A program made the position numbers and the translations under genes. A model generated the notes under the pieces. That model ran no database searches. It was given only the letters and a program-made list of their open reading frames with translations, and had not been told where the DNA came from. A stretch of 64,000 nt of DNA from OM182 bacterium MED-G28 (lineage in GTDB: Bacteria > Pseudomonadota > Gammaproteobacteria > Pseudomonadales > Pseudohongiellaceae), in contig NTJZ01000013.1 of the NCBI GenBank assembly GCA_002457215.1, positions 1 to 64,000 of the forward strand. Reading direction: 5' to 3'. Within the stretch, counting starts at the first letter, position 1. The number at the start of each line of letters is the position of its first letter. Positions 53,390 through 62,464 of this stretch are shown in pieces.

Positions 53390-54397
53390 ATGAGCCGCTC
53401 TATTCTACTGCAAACTACAAAATCACTAGCTTTAAGTTGTTTGTTATTATCCCCAAATAGTCAGTTTACGCTGGCTCAGAATTCTATGGATTGGCAAGCA
53501 TTGCCTGATATGCCAGTCGGGAAATGGGAACCTGGAGTCGTCATTCTTGACGATAAACTTTATTTGTTTGGTGGCTACACAGAAGGGGTTGTCTCTAGTA
53601 AACGTTCTGAATACTTCGACCCTGCAGATGGTAGCTGGACGCTAATTCAAGAATTACCCAGCGCAATCACTCACATGAATATGGTGTTGGACGGTCGGAC
53701 AGTCTGGTTCGCAGGTGGATTTAAAGACGGTTATCGCGGGCATACGATTGCCGAAGTCTGGAATTACGACATCGACTTGGATCGGTACACAGCTGCACCT
53801 CTGCTTCCAGGACCACGTGCCGGTGGCGGCCTCGCTCTGGTTGGGCGGGAATTGCACTATTTTGGCGGATTGATGGTGGACCGGGATACAGATTCCCCCG
53901 ATCATTGGGTCTTAAATCTAGATGACTGGACAAAGGGATCCGCTAGGTGGGAACCCTCTATACCAATGCCTGCACCACGTAATCAATTTTCCACCATCGT
54001 ATTTCAGGACAATATCTACGCGATTGGCGGTCAGTTCAATCACGATAGCCAGCAATTAGACCAGTCCCGGGTCGACATCTTTGACCCAGAATCAGAGACA
54101 TGGAGCATCGGGCCACCCTTGCCAAAAGGACATTCTCATGCCGAGGGCGCTACTTTTGTTCACGCAAATAAGATCTGGATGATTGGCGGCCATACAACAC
54201 CAGCAGCTGGAACCAAGTCTCAGGACCCCGACATTCTGACTCTTGCCCCAGAAGGCCAATGGCAAAAAGTTGGCGAATTACCTAACCCTCTCTCATCGCC
54301 TGCCGCTGGCATAATTGACGGTATGCTGTATGTTGCCGGCGGTGCGTTTGAAGGCAGTACAGTACAGGCAAAAATGTGGATGGGTGAGGTGCCTTAA
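53390..54397 (+). CDS. Exported Kelch-repeat (galactose-oxidase-like) protein
   Basis: A 335-residue six-bladed propeller of Kelch type. Di-glycine blade signatures occur six times: KLYLFGGYTEG, VWFAGGFKDG, LHYFGGLMVD, IYAIGGQFNH, IWMIGGHTTP and LYVAGGAFEG. The signal peptide ends near TLAQ. The copper-site Tyr/Cys residues of galactose oxidase are not evident, so a binding or structural role is more likely than oxidation. TTTGGAGAAC precedes the ATG. It stands alone, upstream of the DUF1592 cluster, with its own intergenic region. Confidence 0.87.
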   Translation: MSRSILLQTTKSLALSCLLLSPNSQFTLAQNSMDWQALPDMPVGKWEPGVVILDDKLYLFGGYTEGVVSSKRSEYFDPADGSWTLIQELPSAITHMNMVLDGRTVWFAGGFKDGYRGHTIAEVWNYDIDLDRYTAAPLLPGPRAGGGLALVGRELHYFGGLMVDRDTDSPDHWVLNLDDWTKGSARWEPSIPMPAPRNQFSTIVFQDNIYAIGGQFNHDSQQLDQSRVDIFDPESETWSIGPPLPKGHSHAEGATFVHANKIWMIGGHTTPAAGTKSQDPDILTLAPEGQWQKVGELPNPLSSPAAGIIDGMLYVAGGAFEGSTVQAKMWMGEVP

Positions 54398-54521
54398 AAA
54401 GCTCACAATACCGTTACGCTTTGTTTCTTTTTTATGATTGCAGTCTGAACACGCCTAAGGTAATGTTTTCTGGTTAAGTTATGTCAAAGTTGTAGGTCTG
54501 CTGAATTTTAAGTTATTGAAA

Positions 54522-54527
54522 TATAAT
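54522..54527 (+). promoter_or_regulatory. Perfect TATAAT -10 upstream of the DUF1592 cluster
   Basis: A consensus TATAAT lies 30 bases before the ATG at 54557, in a TA-rich stretch. The -35 is poor (CTGAAT, 15 bases upstream). It probably drives the cytochrome/DUF1552/ankyrin genes. Confidence 0.4.
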
Positions 54528-54556
54528 ATATTTTACCGTCGGCGAGCGGAGCCACT

Positions 54557-57097
54557 ATGAAACCAATCAGAAAGAATTGGGTCAGGTCAGGCCTAGCCTT
54601 TTCAGGACTGGTTGTGGCGTTGCTGTCAGTTTCAAATTCAATTCCACCAATATCGCAAAAGGCTGTCGCCCAAGACCAATTTAATGCCGCGGATATGCAG
54701 CGAGTTGTTAATCAGTATTGCCTCGCCTGCCACAATGATGCTCTCGCCACTTCAGGGCTCTCATTACAAACTGTCGATTTCACCAGAATCGCAAACCACG
54801 CCGAAACTTTAGAAAAAGTAGTAAAAAAGTTACGCGCACACATGATGCCGCCTGCTGGCATGCCACGGCCGGACTTCGATTCTTATAGGATAATGGCCGA
54901 ATGGCTGGAAAATGAATTAGATGATGCCTGGACAGCAAACCCAAACCCTGGACGAGTGACGCCCGTGCACCGAATGAATCGTTACGAGTACAACAATTCC
55001 ATTAATGAGTTGCTGGGTCTCGATGTCGATGTGATGGAAATGTTGCCAGGTGATCCTACTGCAGATGGGAGTTTTGACAACATTGCCTCGGCCCTACCCT
55101 TTTCGACAGCTCATATGGAACGCTATATGTCAGTGGCGAGGCAAGTGACGCGACTTGCAACTGGACTACCACCTTTAAGCCCAATTGTTTCAACTTATGA
55201 AATCCCACTTTACATGAGTCAAGACTGGCGTCAGACCGAAGACATGCCATTCGGCTCCCGTGGCGGTATTTCAGTCACTCACAATTTTCCAGTCGACGGA
55301 GAATACACCGTCAAAATTGATTTGGAAACCAACTACCAAGACTACATTAAGGGCTTAGGCTGGGCACAAATTCTCGACTTACGTTTAGATGGTCGACTAC
55401 TAGAAAGATTTACTATTGGCGGTGATGCTCCGGGCACACCAACTCCTCTAAGTTTTAGTGGTACTGGAGAACCTGGTAGCGTGGATTGGGAGCAGTATAT
55501 GTTGTATCAAGCCACCGAAGGCTTGGAAATTACTGTGCCCGTGACCGCTGGGCCACATTCCATAACCGCGTCCTATGTGCGGCAACAAGTTATTGAAGAA
55601 GAAATTCCGCAGCCACGACAGGGAGGTAGACTTCCAGCAAATTCCGAAGCCTATCTTACTTATCAAAAAGTCCATTCCATAGAAGTGGGTGGCCCATACA
55701 CGAACAATGCGAGCTTCGGAGAATCACCAAGCCGCCAACTAATATTCTCCTGCTATCCCGAACAACTAACGGAAGAGGCTGCCTGCGCAGAAGAAATCGT
55801 TTCGCGCATGGCCCGACGAGCTTATCGACGAGCGATTACTGATGCCGACACGGACTTACTGGTCGAATTCTTCAATCGAGGTCGAGAGCAAGGCGGTAGT
55901 TTTGATGCTGGCATCCAGTTCGCTCTTGAGTTCATTCTCAGCGACCCAGACTTTCTAATTCGCTCTTACCAGGCTCCAGAAAATTTGGCTGCTGGCGAAA
56001 TTTTCGAACTGAATGATTTAGAGCTTGCTTCACGCCTGTCATTCTTTCTATGGAGTAGCGCACCAGATGAAGAATTGCTGGAACTTGCTGAAGCCGGCAA
56101 TCTTTCTAATTCTCAAGTTTATGAACAGCAAGCACATCGCATGCTAGACGATGAACGCGGAGTTAATGCATTGGTAGAAGATTTTGCGGCGCAGTGGCTA
56201 AACCTGCGACGCTTGGAAGAAGTAAATATCAACACCGTGTTGTTTCCACAATACGACGTGAGCTTGATGGAAGCCTTCGAAACCGAAACTGAAATGTTTG
56301 TTGGAGAAACATTGAAGAACGATGCCAGTGTCATCGAACTACTCAATGCAGATTACACTTTCGTTAATGAACGTCTCGCCCAGCATTACGGAGTTGAAGA
56401 TGTTTATGGTAGTCGGTTCAGGAAAGCGGCCTTGCCAAATACGACTCAAAGAGGCGGTATTTTAGCCCACGGCGCTCTGCTCACAGTGACATCTTATCCC
56501 GGCAGAACCTCACCAGTTCTTCGTGGCAAATGGCTACTGGATAATCTGCTAGGTACGCCGCCACCCCCACCGCCGCCAAATGTGCCTATTCTTCCAGAAG
56601 CCGAAGCAGGTGAAATTCCAGCGTCTATTCGCGAGCGACTGGCACAACATCGGGAAGATCCCGTATGCGCTTCCTGTCACGTGGTCATTGACCCACTTGG
56701 GTTCGCCCTAGAGAATTTTGATGTTATCGGAGCCTGGCGCGAATTTGATGAAGCAGGCAATCCTGTTGATCCCAATGGAAACTACCCTGGTGGAATCGAA
56801 TTTGCAGGATTTTCAGATCTGAGAGATTGGATGATGGATCGACCGGATCGCTTCGCCCATACCCTGACAGAAAAATTGATGACCTATGCCTTAGGCAGGC
56901 GTGTGGAATACTATGATCAACCTATTATTCGAGAAATTGTAAGAAATTCAGCGGAACAGAATTACAGGTGGTCTTCCATCGTTCTAGGCATTGTGAGTAG
57001 CCCTGCATTCAAATCCAGCATGGGGCCCGTGCAGGTGGCAGAAAATGAGAAAAACAATGATGAAACTGAAACAATTGCATCGACAACTAGGCTTTAA
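54557..57097 (+). CDS. DUF1592/DUF1588/DUF1585 domain c-type cytochrome
   Basis: An 846-residue exported protein of the large planctomycete-type cytochrome group. It starts with a signal segment (LAFSGLVVALLSVSNSI), then heme site C55LACH59, DUF1587 (VTPVHRMNRYEYNNSINELL), a carbohydrate-binding-like middle, DUF1595 (RMARRAYRRAITDADTDLL), DUF1592 (LASRLSFFLWSSAPDEELLE), DUF1588 (GILAHGALLTVTSYPGRTSP) with a Pro-run, second heme C704ASCH708 (VVIDPLGFALENFD) and DUF1585 at the end. The family is linked to redox chemistry on large polymers or exported substrates; function unproven. GGAG precedes the ATG. A DUF1552 gene follows, as is usual. Confidence 0.9.
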   Translation: MKPIRKNWVRSGLAFSGLVVALLSVSNSIPPISQKAVAQDQFNAADMQRVVNQYCLACHNDALATSGLSLQTVDFTRIANHAETLEKVVKKLRAHMMPPAGMPRPDFDSYRIMAEWLENELDDAWTANPNPGRVTPVHRMNRYEYNNSINELLGLDVDVMEMLPGDPTADGSFDNIASALPFSTAHMERYMSVARQVTRLATGLPPLSPIVSTYEIPLYMSQDWRQTEDMPFGSRGGISVTHNFPVDGEYTVKIDLETNYQDYIKGLGWAQILDLRLDGRLLERFTIGGDAPGTPTPLSFSGTGEPGSVDWEQYMLYQATEGLEITVPVTAGPHSITASYVRQQVIEEEIPQPRQGGRLPANSEAYLTYQKVHSIEVGGPYTNNASFGESPSRQLIFSCYPEQLTEEAACAEEIVSRMARRAYRRAITDADTDLLVEFFNRGREQGGSFDAGIQFALEFILSDPDFLIRSYQAPENLAAGEIFELNDLELASRLSFFLWSSAPDEELLELAEAGNLSNSQVYEQQAHRMLDDERGVNALVEDFAAQWLNLRRLEEVNINTVLFPQYDVSLMEAFETETEMFVGETLKNDASVIELLNADYTFVNERLAQHYGVEDVYGSRFRKAALPNTTQRGGILAHGALLTVTSYPGRTSPVLRGKWLLDNLLGTPPPPPPPNVPILPEAEAGEIPASIRERLAQHREDPVCASCHVVIDPLGFALENFDVIGAWREFDEAGNPVDPNGNYPGGIEFAGFSDLRDWMMDRPDRFAHTLTEKLMTYALGRRVEYYDQPIIREIVRNSAEQNYRWSSIVLGIVSSPAFKSSMGPVQVAENEKNNDETETIASTTRL

Positions 57098-57212
57098 GGC
57101 GGTAAATCCTGATTTTCAGGCATTTACCGTGTAACATTTAATGATATGCACTGCGTACGAGCCGTTTTTAAAAACAGCACCTAAAAGTTATACCTACTAA
57201 GAGGTAGCGATA

Positions 57213-58556
57213 ATGAAGGCGAAACAGAATAAGATTACTAACGCGGTAAACATTCATACTGGGAAAGCGTTATCACGCCGTGCTGTTCTCAAAGGTGTCG
57301 GCGCCGCATTTGCCCTACCCATGCTGAATGCAATGACACCTGCTTTTGCCAATGCACCTGCCCCGGTTCAGCGTTTCCAAACGGTTTATATTCCCAATGG
57401 CATGGCCATGCAGTATTGGTCACCGACCACGACCGGTTCTAACTACGAATTGACACCAATACTCCAACCGCTCGCCAACTACAAAAATAAAATGAGAGTA
57501 ATTTCCGGATTAAAAGCCAACTGGAATATCGCACATGCCGGTGCTGGCGGCTCCTTTCTTACAGGAGTAACACAAGGTGGAAAAACCGAAGTAGAAATTT
57601 TGGCTGACGTTTCAATTGATCAACTTCTAGCAAATGAACTTGGCAAAGAGACACAACTTTCTTCTCTCGAACTTTCAATGGATGCCCCTGCTCTCGCTGG
57701 GGCCTGTACCGTTAACCTTAGCTGTGTCTATACCCATACACTTTCGTGGCGCGGTAAGACGGAACCACTGCCTACAGAACATAATCCACGCTCCCTCTTC
57801 GAACGCTTATTTGGCGACAGTGGCACCACAGCAAAACAGGCTCGGGAAATTCGCTTAAGCCAGCAGTCTAGTATTCTCGATGCAGTGCTGGAAAAACTTA
57901 CTAGCTTGGAAAATCAGCTAGGGTACGAAGACCGTCACCTAATCGATAGCTACACCGAATCAGTGCGCAATATTGAACGACGAATTCAAAAAGCCGAAGA
58001 ACAAATTGACATGGATCTTCCTGAGATTGATCAGCCTGCTGGCGTTCCGCCTGTGTTTGAAGATCACATGGAAATCATGCAGGACCTACAAGTGCTCGCC
58101 TTACAAACTGATTTGACCCGAGTCATAACATTTATGATGAGCAAAGAACAAAGCCCAAGGCCTTACCCGCAAATAGGCGTACCCGATGCCCATCACCCGC
58201 TCTCTCATCATAATAACAACCCAATGTTGATAGAGCGCATGTCGAAGATTAACACCTATCACACCACACTGTTTTCCAACTATCTGGATAAATTGGCAGC
58301 AATTCCAGACGGCGAAGGTTCTTTGCTAGATAACATGACCATACTCTACGGTGGCGGTCTATCAAATAGCACCATTCACTCCGGCGACAATCTGCCCATA
58401 CTCTTAGTCGGTGGGGGCGCAGGTTGGTTAAAAGGTGGGGAGCATAAGCATTATGACAATACACCGACTATGGCTGATCTGCATCTAAGTCTCTTAGATA
58501 AGTTTGGCGTTAAGATAGATCAAATGGGTGGAAGTTCTGGTCCAATTACGCTTTAG
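57213..58556 (+). CDS. DUF1552 family Tat-exported protein
   Basis: A 447-residue partner of the DUF1592 cytochrome. The twin-arginine signal SRRAVLKGVGAAFALPML (Arg22, Arg23) predicts folded export, perhaps with a cofactor. Conserved stretches include TVYIPNGMAMQYWSPT, HAGAGGSFLTGV, DQLLANELGKETQLSSLELS, SLFERLFGD, DAHHPLSHHNNNP and YGGGLSNSTIHSGDNLPIL. It resembles the alkaline-phosphatase-like DUF1501 group in its C-terminal part, but no reaction is known. GAGGTAG precedes the ATG; the gap to the previous gene is 115 bases. It is followed by an ankyrin protein after 27 bases. Confidence 0.9.
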   Translation: MKAKQNKITNAVNIHTGKALSRRAVLKGVGAAFALPMLNAMTPAFANAPAPVQRFQTVYIPNGMAMQYWSPTTTGSNYELTPILQPLANYKNKMRVISGLKANWNIAHAGAGGSFLTGVTQGGKTEVEILADVSIDQLLANELGKETQLSSLELSMDAPALAGACTVNLSCVYTHTLSWRGKTEPLPTEHNPRSLFERLFGDSGTTAKQAREIRLSQQSSILDAVLEKLTSLENQLGYEDRHLIDSYTESVRNIERRIQKAEEQIDMDLPEIDQPAGVPPVFEDHMEIMQDLQVLALQTDLTRVITFMMSKEQSPRPYPQIGVPDAHHPLSHHNNNPMLIERMSKINTYHTTLFSNYLDKLAAIPDGEGSLLDNMTILYGGGLSNSTIHSGDNLPILLVGGGAGWLKGGEHKHYDNTPTMADLHLSLLDKFGVKIDQMGGSSGPITL

Positions 58557-58583
58557 AAGCCTGACGATTTTTTACTACTATTC

Positions 58584-59972
58584 ATGATTATTATCTCGCG
58601 AAAAACTCTTCTTGTTGCGTTATTTTTTTTCGCAAGTCAGAGTTTTGCGCAAAATCTTCCAGTTGTCATAAGTCTTGCTAAAGAACAAAAATGGAATGAA
58701 CTTGCTTCCTTATTGGAAGACGGGTTCAACCCAAATGCCGTTTACGGAGATGGCACTACTGCATTGCATTGGGCGAGCTATCACAACAGTAACCAAGCTA
58801 CAGAACTGCTGCTCGCTTCTGGTGCCGACGTAAATGCCACCACCGACTTAGGTGTCACCGCTCTCTGGCTCGCTGCTGAGAATGGCAGTGTTGATATAGT
58901 AAGAAAGCTCCTAGCTTCTGGAGCCGACCCCAGGATTCAACTACTTTCAGGTGAAACAACGATAATGACTGCTGCCCAAGCAGGTAATGGGGAAGTAGTG
59001 CGGTCAATCCTTGAAGCAGGCGGTGATCCAAATGTCGCCGTAACGCGCGAACAAACCGCACTCATGTGGGCTGCTGGCCTTGGTCACTCGGACGTAGTGG
59101 CAGCTTTGTTGGATCACGGAGCTGATGTGCATGCTCGATCAAGAGTTCGTGAACAATATGTTAAGTCTGAAAAAGAACAGGACAGCCATCCTTCCTATAA
59201 ATATTGGATCGAACAGGGTGGGAATACAGCACTTATGTTTGCGGCCCGATCCGGAGATATGCGCTCAGCGCAATTACTCGTCGAAGCAGGCGCCGATATC
59301 AATGAGGTCTCCGCCTTTGGTACTAGCCCAGCAATAATGTCCATCCATGGTGGCAATGCGGAAGTGTTGGACTTCTTATTAGAAAGTGGTGCTGATCCGG
59401 AATCGAATGCAAGTGGGCATACGGCCCTGCATACAGCTGTGCTACGAGGTAGCCTTGATGCAGTAAATGTCTTGATCAAACATCACGCAAACCTCGAAGC
59501 TATTTTGGAAAAGCCAACACCCGTACGTAGACAGTCTACTGACTATAATTTTCATGATTCGCTATTGGGAGGTACGCCTCTCTGGCTAGCAGCACGCTTC
59601 TCAGAAGCAAAAATTATGGAGGCTTTAATAGAAGCCGGTGCCAATCCAAAAATCATTAATCACATGCGTTACCCTGCTCAACGCCAAGGCGAAAACTTCA
59701 TTCGAGATGAGGGTGAGATCAATCTATTAATGGCTGCTGTTGGCATGGGGAACTCGCGACTTCGGGTAAGCTGGGGCACACCAGAGCGCCGTGCTGGACA
59801 AATTGCTAGTAGAGAAGCTCTCGCTCTCGATGCTTTAACGATTGCTCTTGCCGCTGGGGCTGATATCAACGGCAAAAACGCTGAAGGACAATCTGCCCTA
59901 GCATTCGCAAAGCAAAGACGCTATGAATCAATTGTTACTTTTTTAGAAGCTGCTGGTGCATTAGAAAACTAG
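58584..59972 (+). CDS. Secreted ankyrin-repeat protein
   Basis: A 462-residue exported protein: signal peptide KTLLVALFFFASQSFAQ, then about eight to ten ankyrin units, for example GTTALHWASYHNSNQATELL, GVTALWLAAENGSVDIVRKL, QTALMWAAGLGHSDVVAALL, NTALMFAARSGDMRSAQLLV, HTALHTAVLRGSLDAVNVL and QSALAFAKQRRYESIVTFL. The longer non-repeat inserts (for example around residues 190-210 and 310-330) may bind partners. The 27-base gap places it in an operon with the DUF1592/DUF1552 pair, so a docking role for that system is plausible but inferred. There is no clear ribosome site. Confidence 0.9.
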   Translation: MIIISRKTLLVALFFFASQSFAQNLPVVISLAKEQKWNELASLLEDGFNPNAVYGDGTTALHWASYHNSNQATELLLASGADVNATTDLGVTALWLAAENGSVDIVRKLLASGADPRIQLLSGETTIMTAAQAGNGEVVRSILEAGGDPNVAVTREQTALMWAAGLGHSDVVAALLDHGADVHARSRVREQYVKSEKEQDSHPSYKYWIEQGGNTALMFAARSGDMRSAQLLVEAGADINEVSAFGTSPAIMSIHGGNAEVLDFLLESGADPESNASGHTALHTAVLRGSLDAVNVLIKHHANLEAILEKPTPVRRQSTDYNFHDSLLGGTPLWLAARFSEAKIMEALIEAGANPKIINHMRYPAQRQGENFIRDEGEINLLMAAVGMGNSRLRVSWGTPERRAGQIASREALALDALTIALAAGADINGKNAEGQSALAFAKQRRYESIVTFLEAAGALEN

Positions 59973-59973
59973 A

Positions 59974-60005
59974 AGAATCCCTGTGGGAATCGATTCTCTC
60001 TTTTT
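59974..60005 (+). terminator. Probable terminator after the ankyrin gene
   Basis: AGAATC (59974-59979) pairs with GATTCT (59992-59997), with an inner TCCC/GGGA hairpin, followed by CTC and a five-T tract. It separates the DUF1592-DUF1552-ankyrin operon from the creatininase genes. Confidence 0.45.
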
Positions 60006-60029
60006 GAACTCCTGACTGAGGTGCAAAGC

Positions 60030-60830
60030 ATGTTTAAAAAGTGCTGCTTGATCTTTCTGACGGTCTTATTTCCCTTAAGCATTCCATTTTTTGCTCAAAC
60101 CCCTGACACTGTTTTTCTTGAAGAACTCACTTGGACTGAAGTTCGTTCTGCAATTGATAACGGCACTACGACTGTTATCGTGCCAACAGCTGGAACAGAG
60201 CAGAATGGCCCTCACATGGTATTAGGTAAACACAAATACCGAATCAACGCTGGCGCCGAGCGAATTGCGAGAGCCTTAGATAATACCTTGATTGCTCCAG
60301 CAATAACTTACGTGCCGGAAGGCGATATTGATCCGCCTTCCGGCCATATGCGTTATGCTGGAACAATCTCTATTCCGCAGAGCGTCTTCATTGAAGTGCT
60401 TGAGCATACCGCTCGCAGCCTAAAGCAGCACGGATTTACTGATATTTTATTTATCGGTGATAGTGGCCCGAATCAGAGGCCGCAGGAAATAGTAGCAAGA
60501 CAACTTTCTAGCGAATGGGAAAGTGAGGGCGTGAAAATCTTACACATATCGGACTGGTACAAGATCGGTATTTTCGACGAGTATCTTTTATCCCAAGGCG
60601 CTAGCTATGATCAAATTGGGACTCATGCAGGCCTAAGAGATACAGCCTTACTTCTCGCAATCGCACCAGAACGTGTGCGAAAAGAAAATATCTCGCCCGG
60701 CAAAGGTTCCGATATTGATGGTGTTTCCGGTGACCCAACAATAGCTACAGCAGAGCTCGGGAAAGTAGGGTTCGATCTAATATTTAATGCCGCGATGGAT
60801 CAAATACGAGAATTAATGGCCCGTGATTAG
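60030..60830 (+). CDS. Creatininase family amidohydrolase-like exported protein
   Basis: A 266-residue protein of the creatininase/MftE fold, with signal peptide MFKKCCLIFLTVLFPLSIPFF. The family motif is altered: TEQNGPHMVLGKHKYRINA in place of the usual EQHGPHLPLGTD. Glu and one His remain, but the second metal His of EQHG is Asn and the Asp is His. Later DIDPPSGHMRYAGTIS, GFTDILFIGDSGPNQ and THAGLRDTALLLAI keep further ligands. Metal binding may be changed. ATG 60030 follows GAGGTGCAAAG; the GTG at 60021 is less likely. The next gene begins inside its last codons. Confidence 0.82.
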   Translation: MFKKCCLIFLTVLFPLSIPFFAQTPDTVFLEELTWTEVRSAIDNGTTTVIVPTAGTEQNGPHMVLGKHKYRINAGAERIARALDNTLIAPAITYVPEGDIDPPSGHMRYAGTISIPQSVFIEVLEHTARSLKQHGFTDILFIGDSGPNQRPQEIVARQLSSEWESEGVKILHISDWYKIGIFDEYLLSQGASYDQIGTHAGLRDTALLLAIAPERVRKENISPGKGSDIDGVSGDPTIATAELGKVGFDLIFNAAMDQIRELMARD

Positions 60831-62340
60831 AAAATTAGTTTCTATCCCTATTTTTACGATTCTTAACTGTATTAGTTTTGCCTCTATTTCTGCTACAGAA
60901 CTTTCGTGGGATATAGGATTAACTGAACAGCGTAATTTAATTACTGCAAGCGGAGTCATGTATGAGAAAAACGCCCCCACTATTCTTTATCTCGCAGGAC
61001 TCGAAGGTTCCTCACAAAATTCAGCAGTACTAAACACGCTTCTTGAAAACTATAGTCAGTCTTCCCCTACAGATTCTGCAGTTAATTTAATCGTCATTGC
61101 CAATGCCAACCCGGATTCTGAATCGTTACAGTTTCCCCCAACTGGTGCAGCTTTTTCTGAAAATTCGGTATCCCATGTATTATGGCGCTGGATAGGTACC
61201 CATGCTCCAGATTTAATCGTGTTAGAAGCTGGCCAAGATTTTGGCTTTAGCACTGCATTGGAGGAGATTGGAATTGCCGGGTTCGGCAACATACCCATTG
61301 CAAGTCTTTCCGCAAGCAATACGACAATGCAGTTTTTACGCTTCAGTTCCGATCTAGCAAGATCGCAGGCCAGAGCCGAACTAGACCGACGTACTGCTCG
61401 AACGCCAAGAGCAGTGGCAGAACAACTCGCCGCCATTTACGGTTATGATTTTTCATCTCCTGTTTATGTTCCCGGTATGAGTATTATTGGTCGACTCCGG
61501 CTTGGTTACATTGACTCTGTAAACGACTTGTTATCGTCTTATCTAATGGGTGAATCTTTTGAAGTCTCTAACGCTTCAGTAATGGCCGGTCAACTTGTGT
61601 TTGCCGAACATGCGAGAATCACGGGAAACGAAACATCACAGAGACTAGTCCTGAGTGCGGCTAACTTAGCATTTGATGAAAACGACCAGCCCTTAGAAGT
61701 AATGCCCATGCATTACGAAATGAGCGATTCATTTTTTATGGCAACTCCACTGCTGGTAAAAGCAGGCGTGCTAAGTGGAGATGATCGATACTTTGACATG
61801 GCAATTCGCCATGCGGCCTATATGCGTAAACTTTTACTGCGCGACAACGGGTTGTATCGGCATTCTGCAGATGCAGATGTCGCTTGGAGTCGAGGCAATG
61901 GTTTTCCAGCCTATGGTCTTGCTCTAAGTTTGAATGAGTTTCCTAAAGCGCATCCTGCGCGAGATGTCTTGCTTGGCTACCTTGTGGACCATCTGGAAGC
62001 ACTGCTGCCTTATCAAGATATAGATGGCATGTGGCATGAAGTAATCGATTATCCAGGCTCTTTTGCGGAGATTACATCAACAGCAATGATCGGAATGGCG
62101 ATTAAACAGGGAATAGATAATGGCTGGTTATCTGAAACCACCTATAGACCAGTTTTGAATAAAGCGTGGAATGCAATAAAAATCCGTACCAGTTTTGACG
62201 GTATTTTTATTAACGCCTGCACGTCCACTGGCAAGATGCCTTCCCTTGAGGCCTATTTAGACCGATTGGCAATTTTTGACCGGGATGACCGCGCGGGCGG
62301 CATGGTGATGAATTTTGCGATTGATATGGCTGGGCTTTGA
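60823..62340 (+). CDS. M14-like domain fused to GH88/GH105 unsaturated glucuronyl/rhamnogalacturonyl hydrolase
   Basis: A 505-residue exported protein starting at GTG 60823, eight bases inside the creatininase gene. Residues of about 20-210 look like a succinylglutamate desuccinylase/M14 fold (ILYLAGLEGSSQNSAVLNTL, NLIVIANANPDSESLQFPP, PDLIVLEAGQDFGFS), but the metal His of the usual GxHGxE is missing. From about residue 240 a six-hairpin alpha barrel of GH105/GH88 type begins: MSDSFFMATPLLVKAG, a YMRKLLLRDNGLYRHSAD region and WSRGNGFPAYGLALSL, where the usual last Trp is Phe. A DGMWHEVIDYPGSFAEITS stretch fits the active-site side. It should cleave unsaturated uronosyl residues left by polysaccharide lyases; confirm by structure. 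Confidence 0.8.
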   Translation: MIRKLVSIPIFTILNCISFASISATELSWDIGLTEQRNLITASGVMYEKNAPTILYLAGLEGSSQNSAVLNTLLENYSQSSPTDSAVNLIVIANANPDSESLQFPPTGAAFSENSVSHVLWRWIGTHAPDLIVLEAGQDFGFSTALEEIGIAGFGNIPIASLSASNTTMQFLRFSSDLARSQARAELDRRTARTPRAVAEQLAAIYGYDFSSPVYVPGMSIIGRLRLGYIDSVNDLLSSYLMGESFEVSNASVMAGQLVFAEHARITGNETSQRLVLSAANLAFDENDQPLEVMPMHYEMSDSFFMATPLLVKAGVLSGDDRYFDMAIRHAAYMRKLLLRDNGLYRHSADADVAWSRGNGFPAYGLALSLNEFPKAHPARDVLLGYLVDHLEALLPYQDIDGMWHEVIDYPGSFAEITSTAMIGMAIKQGIDNGWLSETTYRPVLNKAWNAIKIRTSFDGIFINACTSTGKMPSLEAYLDRLAIFDRDDRAGGMVMNFAIDMAGL

Positions 62341-62464
62341 GTAGGCTTTTGTGTCGCCAGGTCGATGAAATAGCTTCTCGGAAAAAAATGGATTTTATGA
62401 TTTACTAGGTGCCTGACCGACGAGTACTAGATTTTTATAACCTTTAGCCGGAACAGCAATAACG

